Shown: positions 8,982-10,010 of the stretch, in pieces
Numbering within the stretch: position 1 is the first letter of the stretch
How the letters are laid out: the number at the start of each line of letters is the position of its first letter
NCBI GenBank assembly: GCA_014904845.1
Contig: MU120013.1
Location: 1 to 10,010 of the forward strand
DNA: 10,010 nucleotides
Direction of reading: 5' to 3'
Source of the DNA: Acephala macrosclerotiorum
Lineage: Eukaryota > Ascomycota > Leotiomycetes > Helotiales > Mollisiaceae
Translations under genes and position numbers: made by a program
Notes under the pieces: generated by a model
What the model saw: the letters and a program-made list of their open reading frames with translations, nothing else
What the model was told of the DNA's origin: nothing
The model's database searches: none

Positions 8982-9700
8982 TAATATTATATAATAAATA
9001 AATATAAAATCGAAAAATAATAATATAAATAAAAATAAATAATAAAAACAATAGTAATTATTAATAAAAAAATCGTAAATTTTATATAATCGTTAAAATA
9101 ATAATAATATGTAAATAAAAATATAAAATAATTTCGAAATAAAAATAATAAATATATAATATAAAAAAAAATAAAAAAATTAATTTAAAATTATATCGAA
9201 CGATCGAATAATAAATAGAATACAATAAATTTCAATAAAAAAACAAAAATTTAAATAAATTTAAATACGAAAAAATATTTGATTAAATACGAAAAAAAAA
9301 GTAAATCGAATATATTAAATTTAATTTTAAATCAATACGAATTGAAATTCGAATAATTATAATATTAAATCGCGAAAAAAATTATATTTATATATAAAAT
9401 TTTAAAAATACAATTTAAAATACGATTTAATATAAAACGAAAAATTTAAAAATACAAATAATATAAATTAATTCAAATTTTAATTTGATTAAATACAATT
9501 ATAAAATAAAACGATTAAAAGTATAAATTAATTTTATTTTAAATATATACAAATAATAAAATTTATATATAAAAAAAAAAAAGAAATTAATAATACGCGA
9601 CGAAAAAAATTTTAAAAAAAAACGATAAAATTAAAAAAATAAACGATATAAAAATCGATTTTTGTAAATTAAATCGAATATATAAAACAAAATAAAAATC
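8982..9700. other. A-skewed spacer, no gene
   Basis: The + strand is markedly A-rich: 9001-9060 has about 41 A and 15 T, and 9121-9180 about 42 A and 16 T. G and C stay roughly balanced and mostly in CpG. It includes ACGATCGA (9200-9207), a motif also at 1454 and 8228. The bias continues to about 9830, ending in a purine run (A7-G-A13, 9784-9804). Stops are frequent in all frames. Confidence 0.75.
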
Positions 9701-9735
9701 GTAATATTAAATATTACAAATAAATAATTTGTAAT
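9701..9735. repeat. two overlapping, mutually exclusive hairpins
   Basis: GTAATATT (9701-9708) pairs with AATATTAC (9710-9717) around A9709. ATTACAAAT (9713-9721) pairs with ATTTGTAAT (9727-9735) around the loop AAATA. The two stems share 9713-9717, so only one can form. The core 9702-9716 recurs exactly at 9968-9982. Each stem carries a G-C pair, which sets them slightly apart from pure A/T palindromes. Confidence 0.5.
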
Positions 9736-9934
9736 AATATAAAAATTAATAATAACGCGAATATTCGTAAAAAAAAAAATAATAAAAAAAGAAAAAAAAA
9801 AAAATTAATAAATATATATATAAATATTATTTTTTGAAATTACTAAATATTAATAAAATAATAAAATAATTTTAAAAATTGATTTTTTGAGAATTTATTA
9901 TATTTATTTTCAATTTATATTTATAATTAGATTA

Positions 9935-9984
9935 AAATTTAATATTAAATTTATTATTATTTTTTATTAATATTAAATATTAAT
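9935..9984. repeat. two neighbouring A/T palindromes at the window end
   Basis: AAATTTAATATTAAATTT (9935-9952) is a perfect 18-bp palindrome. ATTAATATT (9966-9974) pairs with AATATTAAT (9976-9984) around A9975. The inner 15 bases of the second match the hairpin core at 9702-9716. About four 18-bp palindromes are expected by chance here, so only the clustering and the repeated core are of interest. Confidence 0.5.
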
Positions 9985-10010
9985 TATTAATTCGATTTAT
10001 TAATATATAA

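Larger units (their letters stand above)
1..10010. other. gene-free, extremely A+T-rich spacer DNA
   Basis: The whole window reads as non-coding. TAA occurs densely in all frames of both strands. There is one GG and one CC in 10 kb, so glycine, proline and tryptophan codons, and the paired GG/CC of tRNA and rRNA stems, are essentially impossible. ATG is seen about 15 times on the + strand and CAT about 11 times, against roughly 80-90 expected each. CpG is frequent (about 16 in 600 sampled bases, near 270 per 10 kb) against about 25 expected; GpC (about 24) is near expectation. Counts were made by eye and are approximate. The origin could be a nuclear intergenic region, an organellar spacer or a subtelomeric/centromeric A+T-rich block; the sequence does not decide. 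Confidence 0.9.

Noticed and set aside
1..10010. tRNA or rRNA genes suggested by many TTCGA motifs that resemble the T-loop
   Set aside because: No flanking GG...CC arms exist anywhere, and one GG and one CC in 10 kb cannot build the conserved stems.
1..10010. TATA boxes, bacterial -10 elements and yeast-type ARS consensus matches
   Set aside because: In DNA this rich in A and T such matches occur by chance all along both strands, so no single one can be supported without a gene or a mapped start.

Overview
No gene of any kind can be supported in this window. It is about nine-tenths A+T on both strands (G+C roughly 8-10% from sampled lines). Stop codons are dense in every frame. In 10 kb I find one GG (5215-5216) and one CC (2977-2978), while any ordinary protein needs GGN for glycine, CCN for proline and TGG for tryptophan. 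tRNA and rRNA genes also need GG and CC, so they are excluded too.

The composition is unusual beyond being A+T-rich. CpG is about ten times commoner than the C and G content predicts, whereas GpC is near expectation. ATG (about 15) and CAT (about 11) are several-fold rarer than expected, although TTG and CAA are common. This suggests neutrally evolving intergenic or spacer DNA under strong, context-dependent mutation: an extremely A+T-rich eukaryotic nuclear spacer (for example anaerobic gut fungi, or insects with CpG excess), or a large organellar spacer such as some yeast mitochondrial genomes have. I cannot choose between these. A bacterial chromosome is unlikely, because even the most A+T-rich reduced symbionts are gene-dense.

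Layout: 1-1480 is relatively CpG-rich, with CpG-bearing stem-loops at 186-230, alternative stems at 887-946 and a G+C peak at 1444-1467. 1480-2800 is featureless. 2810-2911 holds a decayed 51-bp tandem duplication. 2930-4090 is the poorest in G+C, with G/C-free runs, inverted repeats, a double hairpin at 3215-3262 and an A-skewed block. 4102-4345 is the most structured element: a 30-bp minisatellite with an 86-bp higher-order period. 4408-4434 has two abutting palindromes. 6146-6235 is a 38-bp tandem repeat, followed at 6264-6293 by a second copy of the 3232-3262 hairpin. 6294-8280 has homopolymer runs and little else. At 8955-8981 a CpG-bearing stem-loop sits where the + strand turns abruptly from T-rich to A-rich. 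The A-rich block runs to about 9830, and the window ends in a cluster of palindromes.

The elements do not form a recognisable system. The best leads are the composition rules, the repeat arrays (whose copies differ almost only by transitions), the twice-used A/T hairpin, and the stem-loop at the strand-composition switch.
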